NCBI GenBank assembly: GCA_964421865.1 | Contig: CAYQZH010000276.1 | Coordinates: forward strand, 1 to 5,640 | Length of the DNA: 5,640 nt | Source of the DNA: SBAX01 sp964421865 | Lineage (GTDB): Bacteria > Planctomycetota > Phycisphaerae > UBA1845 | Direction of reading: 5' to 3' | Part shown: in pieces, positions 5,592-5,640 of the stretch | Layout: the number at the start of each line of letters is the position of its first letter | Numbering within the stretch: position 1 is the stretch's first letter | Notes under the pieces: model-generated | What the model was told of the DNA's origin: nothing | Database searches by the model: none | Seen by the model: the letters and a program-made list of their open reading frames with translations, nothing else | Translations under genes and position numbers: made by a program

Positions 5592-5631
5592 CGCGCCCCC
5601 CCCCCCGGGGGGGGGCGGGGGAGGGGGCGCG
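5592..5631. repeat. C11G9 palindrome with flanking CGCG arms
   Basis: Eleven Cs (5596-5606) meet nine Gs (5607-5615), followed by C, five Gs, A and five Gs. The arms cgcgccccc (5592-5600) and gggggcgcg (5623-5631) are perfectly complementary. It would form a very stable hairpin, and the plus-strand G runs also fit a quadruplex. It lies within 10 bases of the window end, so an assembly or homopolymer artefact is a real alternative. Confidence 0.6.
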
Positions 5632-5640
5632 CTCGCCACC

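Larger units (their letters stand above)
5203..5640. other. Non-coding tail with tandem and low-complexity repeats
   Basis: No gene is supportable in these 438 bases. Minus-strand frames reaching into the end of the preceding gene are translations of the repeats, and a short frame at 5329-5495 is likewise repeat-derived. The region contains a weak hairpin (5218-5235), a duplicated 9-mer ccgccgatc (5241-5249 and 5267-5275), two tandem repeat blocks (5392-5473) and a C/G palindrome (5592-5631). Confidence 0.6.

Overview
The window looks like a piece of a high-G+C Planctomycetota chromosome or metagenomic contig. This is inferred from the secreted beta-helix protein ending in thrombospondin-3-like calcium loops plus one dockerin-like EF-hand and a terminal Gly-Pro, a combination common in that phylum, and from long hairpin-rich intergenic stretches. 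No marker gene proves the taxon. All genes I can support lie on the + strand.

Layout: (1) 1-189 is the 3' end of a protein of unknown function whose start lies outside the window. (2) 190-534 is non-coding with several stem-loops. (3) 535-1629 is a complete class I mannose-6-phosphate isomerase (manA), starting with GTG. (4) About 1648-2634 encodes a two-helix membrane-anchored protein with a TPR-like C-terminal region, abutting manA and probably co-transcribed with it. (5) 2635-3001 is a structured intergenic element with two covarying hairpins of the same loop sequence, a larger 8-bp hairpin and two competing pairings, ending in a clear Shine-Dalgarno. (6) 3002-4381 is the beta-helix protein. 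(7) 4408-5202 encodes a soluble protein resembling DUF5677, clearly lower in G+C than manA. (8) 5203-5640 is non-coding: a weak hairpin, a 14-bp/7-bp tandem repeat, a five-copy 8-bp tandem repeat able to form a G-quadruplex on the minus strand, and an extreme C11G9 palindrome near the window edge that may be an assembly artefact.

How the genes work together: manA links fructose-6-phosphate to mannose-6-phosphate for central metabolism or surface glycan precursors. The membrane protein is its likely operon partner, but nothing in the sequence connects their functions. The beta-helix gene has its own ribosome binding site and perhaps its own promoter, and the DUF5677-like gene follows it by 26 bp. 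I see no convincing new multi-gene system. The most unusual content is the intergenic repeat structure and the atypical N-terminus of the beta-helix protein.
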